A DNA stretch of 64,000 nucleotides, from positions 18,601,563 to 18,665,562 of the forward strand of contig OX104113.1 in the NCBI GenBank assembly GCA_944474755.1. The letters are read 5' to 3'. This stretch comes from Limnoperna fortunei (lineage: Eukaryota; Mollusca; Bivalvia; Mytilida; Modiolidae). The notes under the pieces were generated by a model that saw nothing but the letters and a program-made list of their open reading frames with translations, searched no databases and was not told the origin of the DNA. Shown piece after piece: positions 55,780 to 64,000 of the stretch; positions within the stretch are counted from its first letter, which is position 1; each line of letters begins with the position of its first letter. The position numbers and the translations under genes were made by a program.

Positions 55780-58739
55780 AGGTGCCACTAATGAAGCTAT
55801 ATATACCATCTTTCGTAAACACCTGATAGCACTCCTTGTGCTTGTATATATCTTTTTAATGTTGCTGCTTCAGTACTTGTTGTTTTTTTCTTTTTGACAC
55901 CAAATATGACATTTTTGATGGCCTGACAACCATAAGATCAAAACATCCTAGTCGATTCTTGTGTGCTTATCTAAATATAAACAGTGTTCGAAATAAAGCG
56001 TGCCACATCAAAGAAATTCTCAATAGAAAACTAGTTGAATTGCTTTTCATGCTTGATAATTTTGATACTTTTTGTTTAACAAACCTTATAAAAGAACCAA
56101 CCTGTTTCACCAAAAACTCAAAACCTACACTCCTAGATGTTATCTTAACTAACAAACCTAACTACTGTGCAACAACATGTAATTTTGACTCGGGAATAAG
56201 TGATGTACACAACTTAATAGCAGTACAACTCAAGACTGAAACTCCACCAAAATCAGTCACTAAGAGAACATACAGAAGCTACAAAAACTTTAATCAGGAA
56301 AGATTCCTCTTAGACCTACAAAACTCAGGTATAAAAATGTCTGTGAAAATACAAATGATGTAAATGTATGTTGCAACAATTTTAATGATAAATTTTTAGA
56401 AATATACAACAAACATGTACCCTTGAAACAAAGGAAAATTGTTCCAAACCCAGCACCATTTATGAATAGCAAGCTTAAAAAAGAAGTTTACAAAAAAAAA
56501 GAATGCATCACAACAACTATAAAAAATACAGAGATGATAAATCCTGGGAAATCTATTAAAAAACAGCGCAACCCTAAGAGCAAAGATTTCTGGCCTACGA
56601 TTAAGCCATTCCTCACAAACAAGGGCTGTCATTTCCATACAGACATTATACTAAATGAAAATGATAATCTGTTATCAGACCAAGCTGAAATAGCTAATGT
56701 ATTTAATGATTTTTTCATTAATGTAGCAAAGGATATTGGTTCAAACTCTGTAGATGTAGATGAAAATCATCCGAGCATTGTAAAAATACAAGAAATATGT
56801 GAAGGTAAAAATGTGGAAAATTTTTGTTTTAAACCAATAGAAGAGACTTTTGTAGAAAAGCAGATATGTAAAGTAGGTATAAAGAAAGCCACTGGTTTTG
56901 ATCAGGTGTCTCCAAAGATTTTGAAACTGGCAAAGCCAGCCGTTGTTCTACCAATTACAAATATGATAAATATGAGTATGTCTACCTCTATTTTTCCAGA
57001 TAAGTTAAAGGTTGCACAAGTTGTACCAGTGCACAAAAAGAATAGTGTATTAACAAAAGATAATTATAGACCTGTGAGTGTCTTACCAGCAATCTCGAAA
57101 TTTTTTGAAAGGGCAATGTATGTTCAAGTTAATGATTTTTTTTAAAACTTTGACAATGTTTATTTGTCTGCTTTTAGAGAGGGCTATAGTTGCCAAGATA
57201 CATTAATTAAGATTTTGGAAGATTGGAGACATGATTTGGATAATAATAAGTTTATTGCTGCCATTTTGATGGATTTATCAAAAGCTTTTGATTGTTTGCC
57301 ACATAATCTTTTGTTATTAAAAATTAAATCATATGGTGTTTCTGACAGTGCACTCAAACTTTTCGATAGCTACTGATATAATAGAAAACAATGTGTTAAA
57401 ATTGGACCAACCTATAGTTCTTTTTTGTCTTTGTATAAAGGTGTCCCACAGGGATCAATTTTAGGTCCTCTGCTTTTTAATATTTTTATTAACGATATTT
57501 TTAACCATATTGAAAAGGGTTCTCTATACAACTATGCAGACGATAACACCTTGTCATACTCTGACGATAATGTTGAAAATCTTGTTAAAACACTTGAAAC
57601 TGAAAGCAAAATACTTATAAACTGTTTTTGTAACAATCAAATGCAGGCTTATCCTGATAAGTTCCAAGCCATATCCATTGGAAAGAAGACCTTTGATAAA
57701 GATATATCTTTTGATTTGGATGGTAATATTATTAAATGTGATGAAGGAATAAAACTGCTGGGAGTTACTTTTGATTTCTGTCTATTTGTCAAATCTCATG
57801 TTTCAAAAATTTGCAAAAAAGCATCTCAGCAGCTTAATGTATTGAAGAGGATTGGAACTCATCTGAATAGACTGGGCAGATTGACCATATATTACTCTTT
57901 TATTTTGTCTAATTTTAATTACTGTGCACTAGTATGGCATTTTTTGTGGTGAATCAAGCACTAAGCACATTGAATATATACAAGAAAGAGCTCTACGATT
58001 TATTTATAATGATGTAACATCAACATATGAACAATTATTATCTAGATCCAACTTGCCACAATTGAAAATCAGGCGCTTAAGATCACTAGCCATACAAACC
58101 TATAAAATCATTAATGGAAATTCACCAGCATATTTAAAGGATCTAATAAAACCTAAATCAAATTAATATTCTTTCAGATATACAAATACAGTGGAACAAC
58201 CTAGGGTAGGAACCACCAGATATGGCCTACACTCAATTCGGTATGCTGCTCCAAAATTATGGAATAATCTACCACAGGAATTTAGGGAGGGAATGTCTTT
58301 GGAACATTTTAAGGGTCTCATTGGCAAGTGGGAAGGGGATGTATGTAAATGCAGTTTTTGCAAATAGCAAAAGTTGCCTTTTGAACTAGGTCATAACTGG
58401 TGGGTCATCCATATATTTTTTAATATTTTAATGCTTTTTTATGTTTTTGTCTTGTTTTATTGTTTGCATAAAATATGTTCTTTTATTAGCTTTATGTGTC
58501 TTAATATTATGTCTATTTATGTGTGTCTGCTTAAATAGGGTGCTATATAGGCATATGCATTTTTGCATGTGCTTATTTATAAATGCTGTCTTTTTATTTA
58601 TTGTTTTTTCATTATGTCATTAATATATATGTGTGTAATTGCTTGTAATGCAATGTCGGTTTTAAAAGCTCATTAGAGCTTGTGTTATTTTTTTGTAACT
58701 TGTACCGACTTATAAATAAATATTACTTGACTTGACTTG
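55780..58739 (+). pseudogene. LINE-B: decayed non-LTR retrotransposon with endonuclease deletion
   Basis: Endonuclease piece 55959-56335 (LNINSVRNKACHIKEIL; ISDVHNL carries the SDH-type motif near 56197). Text jumps from the start to the end of the domain, with the catalytic SETK and GDxN blocks missing. After a frameshift come the RT frames 56423-57145, 57164-57376 and 57425-57952, in one phase, broken by TAA at 57143 and TGA at 57374. Motifs: KAFDCLPHNLLLLKI, GVPQGSILGPLLFNIFINDI, catalytic YADD at 57533-57544. After another frameshift the C-terminus ends LWNNLPQEFREG...FKGLIGKW near 58365. The 3' end is 'aataaatattacttgacttg', a (ttgac)n-type tail, stopping at 58739. Exact clade not assigned (Jockey/CR1 group). 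Confidence 0.9.
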
Positions 58740-59044
58740 TCTGTCAGTGTTGTTCTCGATGATTTGCTCACTAAGCATTTCGTCTAGGAGTTGATGCCCT
58801 TTGCGACTGTGAGCTCACCAGCAGAGGCATCAATCCAGTTGTTTAAAATAAAAAATAAATGATTACAGAATGCTGGATTGGACAAATGTAATAAATTTTA
58901 ATTTTATTTTTAAAAAGTAGTACGTTGTATGCTATAATTTTGTACAAAGTAAGTGTGGATTTTAGATACACCGTGCACTAATTTGACTGGTTACCTAATG
59001 CAAATTGGAAAGTAAACCAGTTTATTTTCCCCATAGAGACCAAG
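58740..59044 (+). other. upstream region of DPY30
   Basis: About 300 bases between the LINE-B tail and the DPY30 start codon. It must hold the DPY30 5' UTR and core promoter. I see no clear TATA box; the sequence just before the ATG (agagaccaagATGg) is a good Kozak context. Confidence 0.5.
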
Positions 59045-59054
59045 ATGGCAGATG
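59045..59054 (+). CDS. DPY30: DPY30 exon 1 (coding part)
   Basis: Ten coding bases, ATGGCAGATG, then donor GTTAGT. Chosen because it supplies a Kozak ATG and exactly the one-base phase needed by exon 2. The 5' UTR extent is unknown. Confidence 0.8.
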
Positions 59055-62000
59055 GTTAGTAGAATTTTTAGTTACTTTTACAGAATGGTTGAAAGGCGCG
59101 CGTTTTATTAATTGATATAATGATAAGATAAAATATGTATGCGATACTTCAATCAAACATAGATAAACATTCCAGGGAATGTTTTATGGTAGAAGTAAAC
59201 GGTTGCTAAAAGAGTTTGCAATGAGACTGAAAGCTTTGTTTAAAAAATGGTTTGACGATTGTATGATATCATATACTGGTCACGGAGTAGTTCTCGCCGG
59301 CAAGTAATTCTCGCCACCCGATCTTTTGACAGTTTGTGTGAAAAATTGGCATTTTAGAAGTGACCAGCGTAATTTGTTTCGGATGGAAGACGGTGAAATC
59401 TATTAAATGAAGCCTTTTCCATTGATTTACATGGAAAAATAACGGCACAGCCACCAAAATGGCGAGAATTGCTTCTGTCTTTTTTATGGCGAGAACTACT
59501 CTCTGACCAGTAGACTAGATTTATCACTAAGAAATATACAATTCATTGCAATGGTAATTCGTCTTCAGGTTTTACCAATTTGTTTAATGTTAGAATATGT
59601 AATGTTGCCTTCACTTAGCTTAGAACCTTGTCAAAAAGTTTATTGGAAATCACACTATCAAATACAGGCATTCCCCAACCATCCAGTTTGGTTCATTGGC
59701 ATTTGCTGTTGACCTACTGGACTTATTCCAATATCATTGACCATTCTAATACCTGGTTTATCTGAAAAATCTATGACTGATTAAATTGCTTATTTTATAT
59801 TTGTTTACATATACTAGTATGCATCATTTAGTTAATAACATACTAGTATTACACTGAATTACTGTACATGTAGAGTAAATTTTTAGTTGGCAAACCTCTG
59901 TCTTCGACACCTTTCGTGTTACTAACTGCATTTTTTAGAAACTGCAACTTGTTAACCATGCAGTCATGTCATCATACAACCAAATATGTGTGCCATTAAG
60001 TTTTTCGTTTAAATTTGAATTAAATAATAATTTACTTGAGATGTTGTCTCTACAGATCATAGTTCAGTAAAAAATTATACATGTTTTACTACTGTAGTGT
60101 AGTATATTTAATGCAACATTGTATTTTTTTCCTTTATAATACAAATTACAATGGCTGAAAAGGATTTTCTAATATCAGTATAATTACATGTATACTGTAT
60201 CTTTGAGGTACATTTATATTTATAGTGTGTCAGTTATTTCCCTCTTTATCAATTCAACCCAATACTTATGGTTTAGAACAGAAATACATGTATGGTACTA
60301 GTATATGTAGGTAATTTTCTAAAAAGTATGCACGTTCATAAAATATGTATTCAGTTTGCTTATCATGAGTATAAAATGATTTATCAAAAAATTGTTATCC
60401 AGAATAAGCCACTAAAAGATTTTGGGTAGGACTAAAATTTGATAATGTAAATTTTAAGTTAAATAACATTTAAATGTATGACTTTTTTAGATCAGAACAC
60501 AGCAGGATCTTTGGCAGGTGATGCAATGACAGATCAGCAAAGCAGCACACCTTTACCTTCAGGTGTTCCAGAAAATGTACAGGTATTAACATCCTCAGAT
60601 ACTCCTAATAGATCGGCACAAAGACACAATTTTGTATTTAGTTTATAAGAAGAAATAGTTATAACACACATTCAGTTTTCTTAACCTCAAGACTTCACAA
60701 AAAAATTTATATCTTAGTACTCAAGAATGATTAGAGAGAGTTTAATTAAATTTTTGACCAATTCATGTAAAAATTTAAAACTTAACAAAATGCAGAAAGG
60801 ATTTGTTCTATTTTGAAAAAAAATAATAAAAAACAGGGTTTTTAGTCCCCTATTAGCTTTGTGGAAGGGGACTAATCACTATATAGAATTGCACTCTGTC
60901 CGTGCGTCAGTCAGGCCATCACACGTTTTCCTGACTTTTTTCTAAACGCTTGTAGATATTGAGCTGATATTTAGTATGCGAGTCAACCATGATGAGTTAC
61001 AAATCAAGGTTGAATATGGGTTATGGTCCAGTGATTTTTGACAAGGTTATCACTTATGGCCCTTGGAAAATTTCTACAAAATAACAATTTTCTGGACTTT
61101 TTTTTCTGAATGCTTGCAGATATTGAGCTGATATTTGGTATGTGAGTCAACCATGATGATTTACATACCAAGTTAGAATATCGTTCCGGTTCCAATGATT
61201 TTTGACGACATTGTGGCCCTTGGACTAAAAAACAGTTTTCATTTTAAAAATTACAGTTTTCCTGACTGCTTTTTGTAAACGCTTGCAGATACTGGGTCTG
61301 AGCTGATATTTGGCAAGTGAGTAAACCATGATGAGGTCCAGATCAAGGTCTAATATTGTTCCGGTCCAATGATTTTTGATGAAATTATGGCCCTTGGACT
61401 ATACAAATTTTATTTGCCAGTAGGGAACTTAGTATTGCTAGATCAATACTTTCCACACTTGTTGTAATACAATCTGTAGATGTGAGTAATGTGATTGATT
61501 GTTTGCTCAACATTCAGCAGTATTTCAGCTATGTTAAGGAATAGAAAAAGTTTCAAGTTACAATAAATCCTTGGAAAAAAGGATGGACTAACAGTAATAA
61601 AATTTTGACTACATGTACCAATGGAAACGTACCAAATATTAAGTATGAATGTGGAATTCAGCCAAGCCTTGTGTAGTGGCATCAATGAGTCTACTAATTT
61701 TCAAAATATACAACTATACAAAAGGAGTCAGACTTTCTTTATTGTAACATGACTTCTCTGCCAGAAGAGCCTCTCCTATCCACCACCTGTCAATTCTTAT
61801 TGTTAATAACTATTCAGCTGTATTGCTTTTCAGAAAATAATCACTAGTGAGAAAGAATTACAAGAGAACCCTTCAAAAAGACCTCGAGTGGACCTGCAGT
61901 CTCTACCTACCAGAGCTTATCTAGACCAAACAGTAGTTCCTATATTACTAAATGGGATGTCAGTTTTGGCTAAAGAAAGGTGATTAATAAGTAATAATAT

Positions 62001-63646
62001 TTTATTTAAGTCAGTCACCTGTCAGCTGACCTTGACCTCAATTTCACAGTCCAGTGACTACTTTAAAGATTTTGGGTTAAGGCAGTTACACTGTAACTAC
62101 ACATGGTAGGATGACAATATTTGGTATATAGGTTGCTGATGAATAGTACATGACTCTCTGGTAAGAGTCACCTGACCTTGACCTCAATTTCACCGTCAGC
62201 GACTACCCTAAAGTTTTTGTATTAGGGAAGTTCCTCTGTAACTATGCATGGTAGGGTGACATTATTTGGTATACAGATTGCTGCTGTAGATTACATGACT
62301 GTCTGGCAGGTGTCACCTGACCCTGACCTCAATTTCACGGTCTAGCAACTATGTTAAAGTTTTTGTATTAGTGCAGTTCCTCTGTAACTATGCATGGTAG
62401 GGTGACAATATTTGGTATACAGGTTGCTGCTGAAGAGTACATGACTGTCTGGCAGGTGTCACCTGACCTTGACTTCAATTTCATGGTCCAACGACTACGT
62501 TTTTGATTAGGGCAGTTCCTCTGTAACCATGCATGTAAGGATGAAAGGATTTGGTATTTAGGTTGCTTATGATAAGTACATGAGTGTCTGGTAGGTTTCA
62601 ACTGACCATTTTCTTAATTTCACAGTCCAGCGACCACGTTAATATTTTTGGATTAGGTCCGTTTCTCTGTAACCATGAATGGTATATTTTAAATGATAAC
62701 AATTTAATGCTATTTCAGAGCTCCAGATAAGCTGCGTATTAGGCAATTAAATTTTCATAAAACCCAATTACTTTAATAGCTTTGCGTTGCGAAACCCAAT
62801 ATCAAAGGCCTAAAACCCAATCAATTTTTAGAAACATGCTTAATTCACTCACTGAGTCCATAAAATTGTTCAGTAATAAGCGTTAATTCATTTAAATAAA
62901 TACACCTAGTTGCGTAATTAAGATTCCCATTACTTTGCAACGTAACAACCGAGGTATTCAGAATGTAATGCAGCATACCGTGCTCCAGGTATGGAGAAAA
63001 GATGCAGAATGAAAAAAGCTTATCTACATGTATAAAACCACAGTATAGTGAAATACATTTTTGTCAGCATAAAAAACCCAATTAAAAAAAATTTAAATGG
63101 GTGAAAAAGCCAATTAACTTATTTTTGAGTGGGTTAAAAAATGTTAAACGTGATATATAAAAAAAAATACCCAATGAAATAAATCATCAGATGGGTGAAA
63201 AACCCAATTAAGAAAATCTTATCTGTAGCTCTGCTATTTACATAATGCTTATGACCTAATTTTGTTCGTAACTTTGGGAATTCAGGTCAGTTGTTTTTGT
63301 CTTTGCATTGACATGTTTTTTATTATTATTTAATTTTGTATTTACTTTCTTACTCTTAAATGATTAAATATTAATATCATTTAGATAATTTTCTTATTAA
63401 ACCAATATTTAAGAAATTATGCATTTAAAATGTTTGTGATGTTCAGTAATGTAACTGATAGACTGTGGATTTATGTACTTCTTGAATGAGCATTAGAATA
63501 TTCACATTGTATTTTGCTTCTAGATATGTTTTATATTTTTTCAATAATATTGTATATAATTGCTGTTTTATTTTTTTTTCAGACCACCAAATCCAATAGA
63601 GTTTCTAGCTGCATATCTGTTGAAAAATAAAAGCCAGTTTGAATAA
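59045..63646 (+). CDS. DPY30: DPY30 homologue, complete, four exons, 103 aa
   Basis: Coding exons 59045-59054, 60491-60582, 61834-61979, 63583-63646 give 103 residues, close to the 99 of human DPY30. The N-terminal half (residues 1-50, [20 protein letters not shown]...) is polar and unconserved. The C-terminal Dpy-30 motif (about 52-103) is nearly identical to the vertebrate one: [20 protein letters not shown], then [20 protein letters not shown]. It forms the two-helix dimer that binds ASH2L in COMPASS/MLL H3K4 methyltransferase complexes in the nucleus, and also meets DPY30-motif partners in other complexes. All joints are GT..AG. The first donor is weak (GTTAGT), but the ATG exon splices in frame (ATG GCA GAT G|AT) with a good Kozak context. 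The gene is on the same strand as the kinesin, 18 kb downstream, with no functional link implied. Confidence 0.96.
59055..60490 (+). other. DPY30 intron 1
   Basis: 1.4 kb with the TA-flanked MITE at 59276-59510. Otherwise AT-rich with no recognisable feature. Confidence 0.7.
59276..59510. mobile_element. 235-bp MITE with TA target site and nested inverted repeats
   Basis: TA (59274-59275) ctggtcacggagtagttctc ... gagaactactctctgaccag TA (59511-59512). The outer inverted repeat is about 23 bp with two mismatches. An inner pair, aagtaattctcgcca / tggcgagaattgctt, follows directly inside. No coding capacity. The TA duplication suggests a Tc1/mariner-type mover. Confidence 0.88.
60491..60582 (+). 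CDS. DPY30: DPY30 exon 2
   Basis: It follows GACTTTTTTAG with donor GTATTA. It encodes [20 protein letters not shown] and up to ENVQ, the polar N-terminal tail. Confidence 0.88.
60583..61833 (+). other. DPY30 intron 2
   Basis: Holds the hairpin-capped element at 60843-61442, a SINE-tail-like scrap near 61484-61545, and otherwise AT-rich DNA. Confidence 0.7.
60843..61442 (+). mobile_element. hairpin-capped element with three ~170-bp repeats (tagtcccc family)
   Basis: Hairpin tagtcccct (60843-60851) / aggggacta (60866-60874). Then three diverged copies of a ~170-bp unit keyed by 'ttttcctgact', 'gcttgcagatattgagctga', 'gagtcaaccatgatga', 'ccaatgatttttgacg' and 'tggcccttggacta'. Right end 'cagtagggaactta', an imperfect match to the reverse complement of the left arm. 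Confidence 0.75.
61834..61979 (+). CDS. DPY30: DPY30 exon 3, first part of Dpy-30 motif
   Basis: It follows TGCTTTTCAG with donor GTGATT. It encodes [19 protein letters not shown] then [20 protein letters not shown] and [10 protein letters not shown], matching the human DPY30 helix 1. Confidence 0.97.
62009..63290 (+). mobile_element. old, left-truncated copy of the 146-bp tandem-repeat element (copy 3)
   Basis: It starts inside 'agtcacctgtcagctgacct' and has four to five diverged 146-bp units (cacctgaccttgacctcaat near 62170, 62318, 62462). The hairpin and GGC run are missing. The right end continues after a nested insertion as 'tttacataatgcttatgacc' and 'gggaattcaggtcag' (63234-63290). Confidence 0.85.
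62716..63233. mobile_element. 518-bp terminal-inverted-repeat element (hAT-like ends) nested in copy 3
   Basis: Ends cagagctccagataag (62716-62731) and cttatctgtagctctg (63218-63233) are inverted repeats matching at 15 of 16 positions. The target sequence is duplicated: ctattt adjoins both ends (or tgctattt, 8 bp, if the boundary is moved by two bases). CAGAG ends and a 6-8-bp duplication suggest hAT. The interior repeats aaacccaatt and gggtgaaaaacccaatt several times. Confidence 0.85.
63583..63646 (+). CDS. DPY30: DPY30 exon 4, end of Dpy-30 motif
   Basis: It follows a T-rich tract and CAG. It encodes [20 protein letters not shown] and TAA, helix 2 of the motif. Poly(A) signal 84 bases after the stop. 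Confidence 0.97.
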
Positions 63647-64000
63647 CAACATTCTAAAGAAAATTTTGTGTGTACATGTACATGTTTATCATTGGCAATA
63701 GAGGGAGTTCATGTTTTATATCAATATTAAATAAAAACGATCTTTTTTATTGGCTATAACTTGTCTGTATTAAATATATAGAGAGTTAAAAAAGTTTAGC
63801 AACATAATTATATATTTCCACGATAAAAATGTGTAAAATGTAATAATGTTTGTAAGATTTTAAATTTGCAATTTTTAACAATTTTATATGCAATTTTGTT
63901 GGCATTGAACTTTAAGATACACTTTGCATAATGTATTTTGCATATAAATTATAGGTGAAAACCTGTTGTAAGATTTTGCTAATCTTTTTTTCTCAGTATA
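63647..64000 (+). other. DPY30 3' UTR and flanking DNA
   Basis: A short UTR to the poly(A) signal at 63730, then AT-rich sequence to the window end with no recognisable feature. Confidence 0.6.
63730..63735 (+). promoter_or_regulatory. DPY30: candidate poly(A) signal, DPY30
   Basis: AATAAA followed by a T-rich stretch (tcttttttattgg) about 12 bases on, a typical cleavage context. Confidence 0.7.

Larger units (their letters stand above)
45987..56136 (+). repeat. four tandem copies of a 2.54-kb retrotransposon-derived unit
   Basis: Units: 45987-48527, 48528-51067, 51068-about 53596, about 53597-56136. SINE starts at 46561, 49101, 51641 and 54169 give spacings of 2540, 2540 and 2528. Each unit runs: LINE-A RT fragment to C-terminus with SINE, a minus-strand SINE scrap, unique spacer, a perfect palindrome, then the LINE-B endonuclease fragment. 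Joints at 48528 and 51068 read ctcctag|tgcaaatg and fuse LINE-B to LINE-A; in the third joint (about 53600) 12 bases are lost. Copies differ by scattered single bases only. Confidence 0.95.
61980..63582 (+). other. DPY30 intron 3
   Basis: Mostly an old copy of the 146-bp element (62009-63290) that is itself split by a terminal-inverted-repeat transposon (62716-63233). The remaining 63291-63582 is AT-rich with no recognisable feature. Confidence 0.75.

Overview
The window comes from an animal nuclear genome: AT-rich, with short GT..AG exons scattered among long introns and many decayed transposons. Several repeat signatures resemble those I associate with bivalve molluscs, mussels of the Mytilus type in particular: tRNA-headed SINEs with a conserved 'gccatgatatagctgaaa' tail, hairpin-capped elements with internal tandem repeats, and the 'ggctcc..ggagcc-CTAG' element ends. 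The bivalve assignment is by recognition, not by a search.

Positions 212-40734 (+) hold the 3' part of one very large kinesin gene. Sixteen exons splice in a single continuous frame to 4,703 codons plus a stop. They run from the kinesin-3 neck helix through an FHA domain and a coiled coil to two giant exons (3.3 kb and 8.6 kb) of low-complexity, Ser/Asp/Glu-rich sequence, then a last exon built from a 12-copy, 30-bp minisatellite. The FHA block, a cluster of TQT(D) motifs and the C-terminal 'LxVELxEAKL' and 'YLxxLRKxVV' blocks match what I know of vertebrate STARD9 (KIF16A). The motor domain lies upstream of the window. No START lipid-binding domain is visible before the stop codon. The introns carry SINEs, foldback elements and two direct copies of a 146-bp tandem-repeat element on either side of a small 125-bp exon.

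From 40735 to about 45450 are the 3' UTR and intergenic DNA, including a seven-copy 69-bp tandem repeat. From about 45455 to 58739 is a nest of retrotransposons: a decayed L2/CR1-like LINE (LINE-A), four head-to-tail copies of a 2.54-kb unit, and a second decayed LINE (LINE-B). Each unit boundary is a chimeric joint between LINE-B endonuclease and LINE-A reverse transcriptase sequence.

Positions 59045-63646 (+) hold a complete four-exon DPY30 gene (103 aa), a COMPASS/MLL histone H3K4 methyltransferase subunit. Its introns contain a TA-flanked MITE with nested inverted repeats, a hairpin-capped element with about 170-bp repeats, and an old copy of the 146-bp element split by another terminal-inverted-repeat transposon. 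The two host genes are unrelated in function. What ties the window together is the repeat landscape: several families share one design of terminal hairpin, internal tandem repeats and a subterminal inverted repeat.
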